NCBI GenBank assembly: GCA_023078555.1
Contig: CM041198.1
Coordinates: 10,855,874-10,919,873 of the forward strand
Reading direction: 5' to 3'
From: Ulva prolifera
Lineage: Eukaryota > Chlorophyta > Ulvophyceae > Ulvales > Ulvaceae
DNA length: 64,000 nucleotides
Below the pieces are notes generated by a model, which saw only the letters and a list, made by a program, of their open reading frames with translations, ran no database searches and was not told where the DNA came from. Positions 11,028 through 23,481 of this stretch are shown here, piece by piece (position 1 is the first letter of the stretch; each line of letters opens with the position of its first letter). The position numbers and the translations under genes were made by a program.

Positions 11028-14000
11028 CTAAGCGCTCTCTTCCTGGTCTGCCTCAGTAATTGTCTGAAGCAGACCAGGTACGGTGCGTGACGATCGCCGC
11101 TTGTGAGCCACAGTGCCCTCAGCTACCTTCAAGACGCCCGTGCTACTCACGCCGCCATACTCATTGGCTACTGCCACATCGGGATCACAACAGAAGCTCC
11201 CCATGATGGCCGCCTCATCTGCGCTCGGGATGTCTGTTTGCCCGTCATGGGCTTGACTCATCGGGCTGGCCTCTGAGACCTGATCCCGAGACCTGTGAAC
11301 ATCGTACAGCGCAGCCGAAGAGGCCTCACCTGCCTTTGCCAGTTCTGACAATGCGACAGCATCAACCTGGGCTCCCACATCTGCAACGATGGTGGCGGTA
11401 CTAGTGGGGGGTTGTCCAGCGCCCTCCTCGTCTGGCAGGAGCGGTGCATGACCGGCGTTCATCAGTGCGCCACCACCATAGTCGTGCGTTGCCCGGGGCG
11501 GATGGATGGTGGCAATGCTTGTTGTGGGCACCTCATCAGGTGCGGCCTGAAGAGCATCCATGCTACCCCAGTCTAAGGGCACAACAGGTGCTTGTGCCGG
11601 CAGTGACGCTGGGCTACTAGAAAAGAGGGTGCTAAGGTGAACCAGCGCTGGCCCATGCCCGGTCGCAGCCTCTGCAGCTGCTGAGCTGCTGCCGGCCGGG
11701 GGTTGGGGCTGGCTGGCTGCAGCGGCGGTTGCCAGGCGACGTGCTGTCAGCCGCATCAGCTCTGACTGCTTGTACCGCACCTTCTCGCCAGGCGCAGGGA
11801 GCACAGCCTGGTCGGTCAGCGACTCAATTGACGAGTTTCCCTGCACATGGCCACCTGCAGCTGCGGCGGCCGCCGCGCCACCCGCCGGTGCTACAACCGG
11901 CACCGCCTCCGGAATCGTGTGTGCAGTCGCAGCCCTCTGCACAAGCCATGCTCCAGACGCCTCCGTAGCCTTACCATCCTGCAGCAGGCCCCACGCCACC
12001 TCGGCAATGCTGCTGAGTGCGGCATACGGAGACCAGGGCGTGCTCAGACAGGCTTGTAGAAAGTACAACACAACCTCAACATATCGTGCAGCCGACACTG
12101 CGCCACGTTCCATCTGCTGTAGCAAGCGGCTGCAGCAAGTGAGTCGAGCTAGAGTGAGCACCTTCTGCGGGGGAGGCATGCCGGGCCGCAGCTGCGCCAT
12201 AGAGCGCCAGTGTTTGCCAGCCTCAAACATGCTGACCGCCCGGCCAGAGGTGGTGGTAGACAGATCAGCCTGCAGTGATTTGCGTGCCCTGAGCGCTGGC
12301 TGCCGCTTCTCAAGCCACTCCGTCAGAGCTGCCCATGCATACCTGCACCGGTAACCGTGACGACACAGCGTGCTTGCATGCAAGGGCATGCACCCATGCG
12401 CGAGCTGTTGCCATGAGGACTATGAGGTGCCGTCAGGGCCTGCTTCCCAGAACTGCTCCCCGTTGCATATCAGCCTGTCACGTCTGTGCGGAGACGTGAT
12501 ACATTGTCATATCGGCGCCGTCAGCCCTCAGTCGCTTTGCGGTGTGCCCAGCTGGCGATGGTGCGAGAGAAGCAGCGGTTTGAGCTCAACAGCATCAGGT
12601 CAATCCGCGATTTCGGGACCATAGGTGACAGGGTGCGGACCTGTAGGACGTGCGGACGATGCGGTCAATGAGGTGGAAGTCCATAAGCTTGAAGGCGGCG
12701 ATGTGCGGCGGCCGCAGGTAAAGGTCCACGCGGTAGTCCTGGCACATGCGGCGCAGGTTCTGGCTATGTGCGATCCAAGACAGCGCATTAACAAGCTCAC
12801 GGTAACGCGGCGCCGCCTTGCCAAAACGCAGCGATGGCACCGGGCACATGCGGTCCCACAGCAGGCGCCAGCCGGACAGGCCACCGTCGTACGGTGTCAG
12901 CGTGTGCCATGCCCCCGACTGCTTGTCCTCCACATCCACCTGCTCACCATCCCACCTGCCTCAGCCCTGTGACTCGGTGGATCAGCTGACCCGTGTCTGA
13001 AAACATGCCAGTAGACAGCTGCTGCCTTCTAGGCAGACCATCACATGCTGGGTGCAGTGCACATTGGCCCTGAAGTTCGACGGCAGCTGCGGCCACATGA
13101 TTACTGACTGCCTTACCACACATGGCACCCATGATACAATGCGAAGCTATCTGCGCCATCAGGAATCCAAGTGCTCGATGATCTCCCACCCATGCGCTAA
13201 TGAGACAGTGACAAATCAGCTGACTGATTGAGATCAGTCATTCCGCGATGCAGGACTGACTGACGGACTCATAGACAGGACCGGCCACGGAGAGGCGGGA
13301 GGGCACCACCACAACAGTCTGAACGCCTAAGCTGTGCATGACGTCCACTGGCTGGTTGTTCAGGTAGCCGCCATCGACAAGCATGTCTCCGTTGCTGAAG
13401 ACGGGCGGGATCATGCCGACGATGGTCATCGAGGCGCGCACAAACTGCCATAGCCGCCCGAGCTGGTGCACCTGGACCTGAGCGCGCGACAGATTGGTGC
13501 TGACGCAAAAGAATGGCAGCCACAGGTCCTCAATCTCCTGTGGACCTGCTGCAAACGTCTCTTGTAGAACCTGCGTATGGCCCCCACTGCCGTTCGGCAT
13601 ATGCTATCGCATTGCACTTGATGTCCCCACACACTTGTGAAGGTTTGGGCCACTGCAGCAATGCCTGTCAGAGAAAAGTGTGAACGACGCTGCAGTGTAT
13701 GAGCACTATCTGTGGCCTGTGATTGTACCACGAGCAATGCTGGCATCGCGTGCCAGGATAAACTGGCGAGCAAGCAGTGGCAGACGTTAGCCTTCAAAGA
13801 CATGGGCGGGACATGACAGTGCCTGCAAGCTGGAGCACGTCTCGTTCCAACACCCACTGCCACACTTACACTCGAGTAGGTCGATGACCCAAGCATGCCA
13901 CAGGACGTGCACTGTGCAGCAAAGCTAAGGGGCGGGCGCACCTTGTCAAAGAGCTTACCCGAGAAGAGCGAGAGGATGGGCAGCGTGACATCGGAGAGGA

Positions 14001-17000
14001 GGTGGCGTGGGGACGACATGGCGGTGGCGTAGCTGCGCACACGGGTCAGTAGCTGCTCGCGGGTCAGGCCCTGTGCGTAGAGGGCTGCCATGAAGGCGCC
14101 CTGTGAGGTGCCCCCCACAACATCCACCGGCACCCCGAGGTCATCCAGTGCCTGCAGCACCCCCAGGTGCGCCAGGCCCCTCGATCCACCGCCTGCGTAC
14201 ACCTTGAGCGATCACACACGCCCCGCGCCTCCGGGCCCCAGTCACAGAGACTTGCGCCACATTGCAGTTGACTGATGAGATGCTGCATTATATGGGGGCC
14301 AGTGCCGCAAACAAATTTATTGCATCTATCCGCTGGGTCTGTTTGGCTACGGCGTATGGGTTCACTGGTCATACTTTCCAGCAGAGTGGCGGCACTGCTG
14401 GGCTGTAGCAAGGGCAAGCATGGGGCGCACCAGAGAGCACAAGGCCGATGGCCTTGCCAGCCATCCAACGGCAAAGGCGTGCGGCATCAGCGGCGTTACC
14501 AAGGCGCACATGGTGGTGCCGGGTCAGCAGCGGCCGCTGCTGCAGCCACGCAAGCGTGCCCTGGGGGGCCTTGCACTTCACGTCGTGCAGCACCACCAGT
14601 TCCACCCTCCGCGCGAACCGCAGCCAGTCGTGCTTGCTGATTGGCTCTGGCGGCGCCGCATCCTGTGCTTACTGGGTACTGTTGCCAATGCCGACCATGA
14701 AGTGGACCACTGCCTGACGAGTTGCTGGAACGTCTGCGGCGTTGGCGGATCCGCCGCTGGGGGTGCATGATTGGTACATTGGAGCTGGTAAGGGGAGACG
14801 GTAGGCAAAGGGCGCACCTCGTCGCTGTCGGCGGTGAAGCATGCACCCGTGGAGGTGTCGACGCCCCCAAGTGTGGCTGCATCGAGGGTGCTCATCTTGC
14901 TGTTGACGTCCGGCCGGTGTGCGTGCTGGCTACTGATGGAGCTGGTGCGCGGGGTAGCAGCCACTGGGGGCATCAGCAAGCGCCACACAGTCTCATACTC
15001 TGGCGCGGTCACGTCCGGCGATGCGTTTTCCGGTGCCACCAGAAGTATGCAGTCGGCCTGCGTTTCAGATGCAAATCTGACATTCCAGCCGCAAAGACCA
15101 AGGCACCAGCGGACTATGTTGCGAGACTCACGGTGTAGAGCACCGGGGCAGCCTACGCCTAGCCCCTTCCGGTCGAACGGTCGAAACGCACTGGCTTTGG
15201 GTCAATCATGCGCTCACATTGACACGTGGCACTTGCGATCCCCATGTGGGTGTGGTGGGGGCGTGCCTGCTCAACACACAACTGAGCCCAGCTGCGGTCC
15301 TCCGCTGGGTCCGCCTCGAGCAGGATGAAGCGGTAGTCTTCTTCCTGGCTCGCCATCCACGACGTCACCTTGGTGCGGTAGAATGGCACCTGCAGGCGGT
15401 GGCACACCTGCGGGAACAGCACCTTCATCGTTGTCCACGTCAGCGCCAGGCATGGCCCCTCAGACTCCTCCAGCGACTGCTTCAGCACTCCACTCAGCCT
15501 GCAGCAGCGCTCGCTACTGACGACTACGAGACTCACGCCCATGAGGTAGAGATGGTGCACCAGCGAAGCGCCTGGTTGCAGAGCGTGTGAGGATAGTCAG
15601 AGAAAAAACATGATAATGATGACACCACCGACGCCTGTTCCACCTTGATGCGTGAGTGATCTAGCAGGTAGCCAGGGCTATGTTCCACTACCAAGCTCAC
15701 GCATACATCAGGGCACCAACCTCAGCCGGAAGTGGATGCTCACAGAGCAGTGCAGCCACAGATACACTGGATGGATACGGCTATGTTATCATGCATACAT
15801 ACATACATACAGTGCGGGGCTTCAATCTTTGGCTGGCATCACCGGCCCGGCTGTGGTACGTGCTCGTACCCGGCCTAGTGCCATGACTGCGTGAGTGGAT
15901 TCGCGTGTGAATTCCTAGCAATGGCTCGCTGCCCGGCCTCTGTCCTTTGTAACTACATACATACAGATGGTGAACGCTCGGCCTCTGTCCTTTGTAACTA
16001 CATACATACAGATGTACGCCCGGCCTCTGTCCTTTGTAACTACATACATAGAGCAACAGCAAAGGAAATGCTATTGTGCTCCATGCTGGGCTTCAATCGT
16101 TGGCTGGAATCACCGGCAGGGCTGTGGTACGCGCTCGTGCCCGGTCTAGTGCCATGAATGAGTGAGTGGATTTGCGAGTGGATTCCGAGAAACAGCTCGA
16201 TGCCCGGCCTCCGTCCTTTTTCACTACATACATACAGATGTATGGGCTCGTGCCCGGTGGGTTTGCGAGTGGGTTCTGAGAACCGGCTTCATGCCCGGCC
16301 TCTATCCTTTGTAGCTACATATATACAGATACACTGACTAGAGATAGTGAGGGTGCTGTACCTGCGTACTGCACCGGCGGCACGTGGCCCTGACTGCGGT
16401 GGCGGGGGAGTGCCAGCAGGCACGATGGCGATTGTGACAATTTCGCCCATGCGCTGCGCTACCTTCTGGGCTGCTGGACTGGCGGTGGCCTGCGGTATGC
16501 CAGGGCGCTTGGGAGTGCTGGAGCCAGCAGGCGAAAATACCCGCCGCAGGGACTTGGCGCTGCCGTGCGCGCGGCGCGCGTGCTGCAGCCGGTCCGCCAT
16601 CTGCGACAGCACAATGGCTGCAGCCTGCGGCGCCGCCCTAGAGATCACCTGCAGCAGTGCGCACCCTCGTGGAGCCGACAGAGCTAGAGCTATTTGCAGG
16701 ATGACAGCTGTGCTGCTTGCGCTGTGACCCTCTGCCTACCGGAGTTGTCAATGCGACTTTGTGTAGAAGACAACACCCTCATGGTCACGCACAGCAACCT
16801 GCATTGTACTGGGTACAGCAGGAATGCAGGTTCAGGCATGCGCTGCATGATGCCGCCGCCCAGAACGCACTTCGAACGACTCCTTGCTCAGGCGGACGAT
16901 TTCGGAGTCACGAACGGCGATGGCGGAAGTGTCATGACTGCGGTTGGTGACCGCCCAGATTGCTCCAATGGCCTCCCCGCGGCCAACCTCCTCGTCTACA

Positions 17001-20000
17001 TGCACCGTGCCCTTGCTGCCGTGTCTGCTGACCAGCCGGACGCGGCCGGAGATGACGACGTACATGCTGTCTGCAGCGACACCCTGCTGATACACGACAT
17101 CGCCGCTGCGGATCCACACGCGGTTGAGCCCGAGCGACACAAAGCGGCGGATACAGTATCCAAGGGCCTTGCTACCTGCTAGCAGGATGTCCAGGTACGC
17201 GGCCTGCGAGATGTGCAGGCAGTTCTGAAGCTCGCCAGCCCCGATCGCCAGCACTGTGCATGTGGTCATGGCCTTCACGGTGTCGGCATTGCTTGTGGAG
17301 CACAGGAATGCGGCAGCTCCCAGCAGGCTGCCGGCGCCTGTAATCGCAGTCTGCTGCGCTGTGCCGACAGTCGTACGCTCCAAGGTGACATGGCCGTCCA
17401 GCAGCAGCATCACCTGCAGCCGCAGGCACAGGTCACATTCCGCCGACATGCGCGCAGACGCAGTGCCGAGCGCAGGCATATGGGCTGGAGGTGCTGCCGC
17501 ATGATGCGAAGGGAATGTGCAAGGTCTGTCCAGGCAGTGGAAGTGTTGCGTGCATTCATCATCTCATCATGACTCAGATACATCGCAAGTCCTGTGGCAG
17601 TGGTTGAATGTGCACGTGACAGGAGGAAGTCAGGTTACCTGGCCAGCCGCTTTGCCGTGCTGCAGTAAGACAGAGCCAGGCACGAGGGTGATGCTGCGGC
17701 AGAGCGTGTCGATCTTGAAGCTTGGTAGCACCGTTGTCACAAATGTCCTTGCGTGCTGCTGAAGTATTGCGATCGTCGCCGGCCCGAGCCTTGCCTCACT
17801 GCCACTTACACAGTCCCAGCCTATATGGCACACACTGCCTAAGATCCTCCCATGTATCATTTGTGTCAATGTGACATCTGTGCGGCATGATGGCCAGTCA
17901 CAGGTCGGCAAATCGAGAAGACACACCTGCAGCAGCAGAGGCGTGCACGGGCACGTGGTGCAGCTGCTGCAGCGGCCGCAGAGCGCCCTTGCTGCCTTTG
18001 TCCTTGCGGACATACACCATACCGCCAGCATCTGCCGCATCGCCATACCGAACAGGGCCATCGCCATCGCCACTGTCTGCAAAGATACCCAAATCAGACG
18101 ATAAGCTCCTAGACCTTGGGGATTTAGCGCCGCCATTACGAATCAGTCACAGAGAATTAGGCGCAACAATCGGAAGTCACACTTGACATAGACTTCCCCT
18201 CATGGGCAAGCGGAACGTCTCCTCCAATGCTGCCACAGGTGGAGTTGCGCAGGACACGGTTCAAGACCTCGAGGGTATCTGCCTCAACACCAGGGCAGTC
18301 CAGCGCCGGTGACGAATCAACTTGCGCTGCCTGCATGCCCAGGCCAGGAATTGTGATGAGCCCAGCAGCTTGGACTATCGCATTCCTGTGGCCAGCAGCC
18401 GCTACGACAGTGAACTGCTCCGCGTCTCTGTGCACCCTGGAACTGTCTTTGCTTGGAACAGGAGGGGTAGACGGGCATGCACAGGGGCCCAATGTCGCCT
18501 ACGACTGTGGCGACCTCGCCATGGCCCTCCTACGGATCGTGCATCCCAGAACCCCTGCGCTTCTGCCCGGTGGTGGTGGCACCTCGAGTACATGTCAGTC
18601 TGTGTGGTCCTGCGGAATTCCTGTGATCGTGGCGATCATGCATGTAGACACAGGATGCTATGGGAGGAAGTATGTGCACCTGGTAATGGCTGCTGTGGTC
18701 GTCCACGCCCTGTGCCACGTCAGAATGGCCTAACTCTGCAGCGACCTCAGCAGTACTACCCATCGTTGCGACCGTGGGGCTGCAGCGGGTCGGACTTGTG
18801 TCTGAAGTGCGTCTGGGCTGCTCACCATGTTGCGCTGTGGAGGGCGGGGTAGCTGTTAGTGGCATTGGCAGGCTCAGGTATTCTGACAGAATGAAGTTGG
18901 CAACGCGCCACAGTCGGGCAACGCCTTGCTGCAGGTAGATCTGGAGAGCATTCGGGCGGCTCGCGAGGAATGCAAGGAAGAGCGCCCTGGAGAGCTGCAC
19001 CAGCACCGCCCCATCGTCGAGGGCCATGCATGTGATGCTCCGGCAAGCTCCTGCAACGCAACCACGCCTTCAGTGCAGCCGCGCAGGTATACCCTCTACG
19101 CCGATAGCTGCACTGGCGGACGGAGTCCTGATGGGTAAGGAGGATGTTGCGGCGATGAGCGTCTTTTGCAGACTTTGGCGGAAAGCCTTGAGCATCAAGC
19201 ATTTGTGGGTGCACATGAGGGTGCACAACAAAGCGTGCACCAACCAGCGTGCACCAACCAGAGTCGGAGGGAGCCACTGGTGCGTGGCAGTAGACCTGGG
19301 ACACAGTGGTCGCGAGCGTGGCGTCCAGTAAAAAGACACTTCAGTCATACATTCAAACGGTGACATGACATTGGCGGGGCATGATGGTTTGGAAGTGGAA
19401 TCGTGCCGTCGAGGACATCCAGATCACCTACACTCTCACCCGGCTGTAGAGTGTTGGTCTGGATGAGCTGGTCCCCATCAGAGAGAAACATGCCAACACT
19501 GCCCTCAACGACGACATAGATGCCAGCGGCACCCCCGTCGCCAGCTTCAAATAAGATTCTGTGTGGTGGGAGGTGCACAGTTGTGGCAGCCTCCGCAACT
19601 TTTCGGGAGTCCTCGAGTTCCAAACATGCGAAGAACTTGGTGGACATCAGGAATTGTGGGACATCTAGGCTGCAAGCAGGCAGAGAAGTGCAGGGCGGGT
19701 CCACATTCATGTTACACATGGACTTTGGGGTAACGCCAAGAGACATCACGCGAGCACTGCAGGCCATGCAATACCGGAGGTTGGTGACATAGAGTTTCAA
19801 AATTTTCATTGTAACGTACTCTTTGGCGCCATCTTTGGCTGATGAGGTGCCTGATGAGCCTGCAGCTGGGAGGCTGCCGCCGGATCCCGGATTTGTGGCA
19901 TTTGCAGTTGACTGAGGACTGCTGTGCGGCTGGCTGCGCTGGCTGAAGAATGTCTGAGGGTCTGGCTCTGGAGGCTCGTTGCCGTGTAGTGTAAACAGAG

Positions 20001-20837
20001 CAGTCCCGGACTGATCCTCAATCCAGGCAGCCACTGCTGCTGCCAGCCCTCTGTGTGGCCGACACAATGATGCTTTGTTATTTATATAGCGATAGTGATA
20101 GGCAAGCCCAGCAGAGGAGGCAGGGGAGCACCCACCTGGAGAAGCTCTTCCAGGCTGAAGACAGTATGTTGTGCCGAGCCTCTAAATAGTACAGCACACT
20201 TGCACATCCGACCAACATGGCAGCAGTCCTCTTTGGCGACCTTCGCCGTCGGTACGAGGGCAAGTACACTTGCTCCGATATGATGTCCATTGCTGACTGT
20301 GGTGTGAACTATTCAGACAAGCAGCGCGATGATCGAAAGCAAGTAGATGATGCTTCTAAGCATGTCGTAAACGCTGTGGAAACACTAAATAGATACTGGG
20401 TAGTCGTCTCAATCTCTCCTGTTGTGGTGCGATCGCCATTCCTGTCCGCTGCAGGAACGCCAGACATCGCAAGGAGCCAGCACACTTGTCCAGAAACCAT
20501 ACAGCAGGAGCAAGACAACAGCAGGCTGCGTAAGATCTCCAGACAGCAATAGATACAGTCGTGCCCTCATGCCACAGAGCACTCTCTTGTTGTTCCCGAC
20601 ACAGGTGCTGACTGTATGCCTGTGCATCGCATGTGGCAGCCTCGCAGCCGTAACTTCCATACAGGCATCACCGTAACAACAACGATCCCCGAGGAAGAAC
20701 AAATGTGAGTTGTTCAGGACGATTGTGTCATCATTTTCGCCGATGTCTCGCGATGCACAACTGCCCACGACTGCTGCATCTGTCATGACGATTCGCTCGC
20801 TTGGCCTCAACCGTACCTGAACGCCACGCGCAGCCAT
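11028..20837 (-). CDS. Patatin-like phospholipase of the NTE/PNPLA6 type with cyclic-nucleotide-binding domains
   Basis: This large gene has at least 15 exons and encodes a neuropathy-target-esterase-like lysophospholipase, a family that deacylates (lyso)phosphatidylcholine at ER-type membranes. A hydrophobic segment (AVVLLLLYGFWTSVL, near 20500) may be the membrane anchor. Cyclic-nucleotide-binding modules follow: FLMSTKFFACLELEDSRKVA onward (about 19680-19400, ending near 18870), one joined across 17639/17413 (GKAAGQ|VMLLLDGHV), and one with GVAADSMYVVISGRVRLV (17413-16871). The pre-catalytic region (about 16648-14431) includes VTSWMASQEEDYRFILLEAD and QADCILLVA. The patatin domain has oxyanion motif GGGSRG (14192 junction), nucleophile motif GTSQG, and the Asp motif DGGYLNNQP near 13370. 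DLYLRPPHIAAFKLMDF follows. The last exon (12342-11028) adds a roughly 430-residue Ala/Ser/Pro-rich tail. The 15266-15058 intron looks GC-AG. The N-terminal exons are uncertain. Confidence 0.88.
15811..16325 (-). repeat. Cluster of an interspersed repeat inside an intron
   Basis: Two nearly full copies (about 15811-15958 and 16081-16235) and several truncated copies are joined by CATA-repeat links. Shared words include GGCTTCAATC, GGCTGTGGTACG, CTAGTGCCATGA and GGCCTCTGTCCTTTGTAACT. It lies in the patatin-gene intron between exons ending at 16362 and starting at 15498. Reverse-orientation copies occur near 27.9, 28.5/29.8 and 30.8 kb. Confidence 0.85.
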
Positions 20838-20861
20838 CGTACGAAAGTTGTCAACACAAAC

Positions 20862-21707
20862 ATGACACGTTTGCTAGCCCCCGGCTTGCAGTCGCCGTTT
20901 CAATTCCGAAGCGTTTCCTGCGTCAGTGCTGTCCAGTGCCGCGCCCGGCCTGAATGGGAAGCCCCTCGAAGAGCCCAAGCTAGCAGAAGGGAAGTTGTTG
21001 TAGGAGTTTGCTGCTCCACTTTCTGGCTGACGGCGGCCCATGGTGTAGCAGAGGCAGTGCAGATCGGAGAAGGTGTGCAGTCGTGCAATTGGTGCAGCCA
21101 TCAATGCAGCATGATTGAATTTGTCGCGCCAGATCACTGAATAACTCCAAACAACTCAGGTATACGTTTACATACTTACGCATAGGTTCACTGTGAGGTG
21201 TGTGTATGCATATTGCACGCTTCTGGTGTTGAGGAGCTCACAAAGTCTGGATTGCATTATCTGCGCGGACTGTTCATGACAGGACCTCCATAATGTGATG
21301 CAGATGCATATCGAAAGGCTGGCGCCATCAAACGTATTGTAAAGCTGTTCATGCAAGAAGAGTACAAAAAGCTCGAAGCGATCACTTCACCAGATGCATT
21401 TGTCTACTTTCAAGGCCCTGCAAACCTTCCCTATGCAGGAAAGTACGTAGGAAGCGACTGTGTGCGGCAATTCATGGACCGTTTCAATGAGTCTTTTAAA
21501 ATCACTGCAACACCAGAGGTGTATCAGTACGTTAATGAGTCTGGGAGTGTGTTTGCCGCGTTTGACTTTGTTCTGAAGGCAAAAGGGAACGGAACGGAAT
21601 ATCAGACATCCATGACCATGAAGATCAAGGTCAACGATGATCTACAATTGACGAAGATTGCAATTATCAGTGACACTCTGGCCCAATTTGACGCATTGCA
21701 GGGTTGA
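20862..21707 (+). CDS. SnoaL/NTF2-fold protein with predicted thylakoid-lumen targeting
   Basis: A two-exon gene: 20862-21072 and 21304-21707, joined in phase (GAAG|gtgtgc...gatgcag|ATGCA) to give about 204 residues. The N-terminal about 65 residues look like a bipartite plastid signal: a Ser/Arg-rich stretch, then a twin arginine before a hydrophobic core (SRREVVVGVCCSTFWLTAAH) and an AxA-like site in GVAEA. The mature part reads AIKRIVKLFMQEEYKKLEAI, then YAGKYVGSDCVRQFMDRF, typical of SnoaL-like NTF2-fold domains. These include small cyclases, isomerases and many proteins of unknown role, so the substrate cannot be inferred. Its ATG lies 24 bases from the proposed start of the divergent patatin-like gene. 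Confidence 0.78.
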
Positions 21708-22405
21708 ATGTCAAATTATCAGTTGTTCGGCAACATTCAGTTGTGATCAACCCTCGAACTATGTATAGGCGTTATCTGACCATCGTTCACCATGGCGTCA
21801 GATAACATGATGCGTCCGTACTCAGTCCGGTGCCCATGCGTTATGGGGTCATTGTTACGTGAAGCAGAGGCCAGATGTTCATAGCTATCAACCTCTACTG
21901 AGTAGCCTGCTGTAAAGTAATTCGCACCTACTGATCAGGCAAAGCCACCATACTGTCTCTTGACGATATTGCGACACAATGCGCAGGCCTGTCGGGCAAA
22001 GTACAGCACACCATAGTGCATGCGCGGTGTTTGCACATGCTGTAGACGTCCACTTCGCTCTCAGTTCAACATGAGCATTTAACATCATCACCGTCCAAAG
22101 CAATGGGTGACCTTGACATGCTGTTCATCGACAGTGCACCATTCAAAATTAACAGGCCCACTTGAACGCCATGCCACTGAAGTGCTGCTGTTTGCATTCG
22201 TTACAGTTATGGTCGTTGTTATATCCTGCCTCCTGCAACACTAGCCGCGAACAAGCTGGCGCCGTGCTACTGAGGGGCTACCGGAGAGAAGATAGTACAC
22301 AGCCATGCTGTGGAATACCTGTGCAAATCATGTGAGGCAGTTCCGATATCTCTTTGGCAATAACTTACATACTGAACAGAGAAACTGCAATTTGAAGAGA
22401 TGGCA
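21708..22405. other. Intergenic region between convergent genes
   Basis: About 700 bases lie between the SnoaL-like stop and the CWC15 stop. No frame has recognisable content. It presumably holds both 3' untranslated regions. Confidence 0.4.
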
Positions 22406-23481
22406 CTACTTGATGTACCTGTCCAGGAAACGTTTGTGGAAATCACTGCGGACCGTATCATTGATGAAGCGTTTCTGACGCTTAGGCTCTGTCCGCGCCT
22501 GGTTTTTAAACACCACGTCGTCGTCCCATCGACGCTTGACTTGAAACATTGGTTCATCGTCAATGCCAAGCTCCTTGCGAAGCATGGGGTTGTTCTTGAT
22601 AAGCTCGGCCTTTGCCTCTTCATCTGCCTTAGCTGCAGCATCTGCGGCTGCTTTCTTTTTCTCGGCTTCCTTTTCTGCCCTGCAGGGACGAGCATGGTCT
22701 GCATAGTTGTCTCCTTTCGGTCTAGAAAGCAAAAGCCTGAACACGGATCATCGGTTAGTTGCATAGCAAAGACCTGGTCAAAGGGCCTGACGCACTAGCT
22801 AGACGCGCCGACAAGTCTGAACGAACGCAGCGATGAGACTCACATCCGGCGGAACAAACTGACGTTGCCATCCCCATCCCACATGTGTAGCCCACATCAG
22901 CTGGACCTGTTCGTTCTGTACAGAAGCTGCAAGTCGCACCTTATCTTGGTGAGCTCAGCCTGCAAGGCCTCCATCTCATCATCAGAGTCCTCGTTGTCTG
23001 ATTCACTGTCATCTGACTGGTCTACATCATCTGCGTCCCTTGCATTAGGATGTAAACCTTTCATCGCTCCAGCAGTGCTGAGATCTTCCAGCTGCTTTCG
23101 ATCCTTCTCTCTTTCCTCTGAAGATTCAGGTCACCAAGAATCAATTCCATGTCTCAGAGACGTTCGCAATGGACTTTACACAAACTGAAAGTGTATGGTT
23201 GTGCAATCGGCTTGTTACTGGTGGTCACAAGGAATCGCACTCTCAAAATCTTCGATTGCATCTAGCTTGAAGTGTTTCCGCTCTTTAGCCTCGAGTTCTG
23301 CTCTGAAATCACGTACAGCAAGTTCTTCGATGGTCCCCTGCCCTGGCTGCCTCTCTTTAAGCCGTGTTTGGGATGGTGCATCCTTGGCAGACGCAGCGTG
23401 CGTTGGAGCATGCTCTCGCAGGCCCCCTTGCTCATCGAAGCCCATGGCCGGAGCCCATGTTGGCCGATGTGCCGTTGTCAT
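22406..23481 (-). CDS. CWC15: CWC15 spliceosome-associated protein
   Basis: This is a conserved member of the Prp19/NineTeen complex, which joins the activated spliceosome. Three exons fit exactly: 23481-23241, 23117-22940 and 22679-22406, with in-phase junctions (GAGA|gtgcga...cttcag|AGGAAA and AAG|gtgcga...ctgcag|GGCAG). The product is about 230 residues, matching the family's usual length. The N-terminal signature is MTTAHRPTWAPAMGFDEQGG. The middle is acidic (SDDSESDNEDSDDEMEAL). The C-terminal signature runs VKRRWDDDVVFKNQAR then KRFINDTVRSDFHKRFLDRY. The call is firm. Confidence 0.95.

Noticed and set aside
15811..16325. Regularly recurring units suggested a CRISPR array
   Set aside because: The units are long, unequal and include truncated copies and CATA links. 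They lie in a eukaryotic intron and also occur at distant sites, so they form a dispersed repeat.
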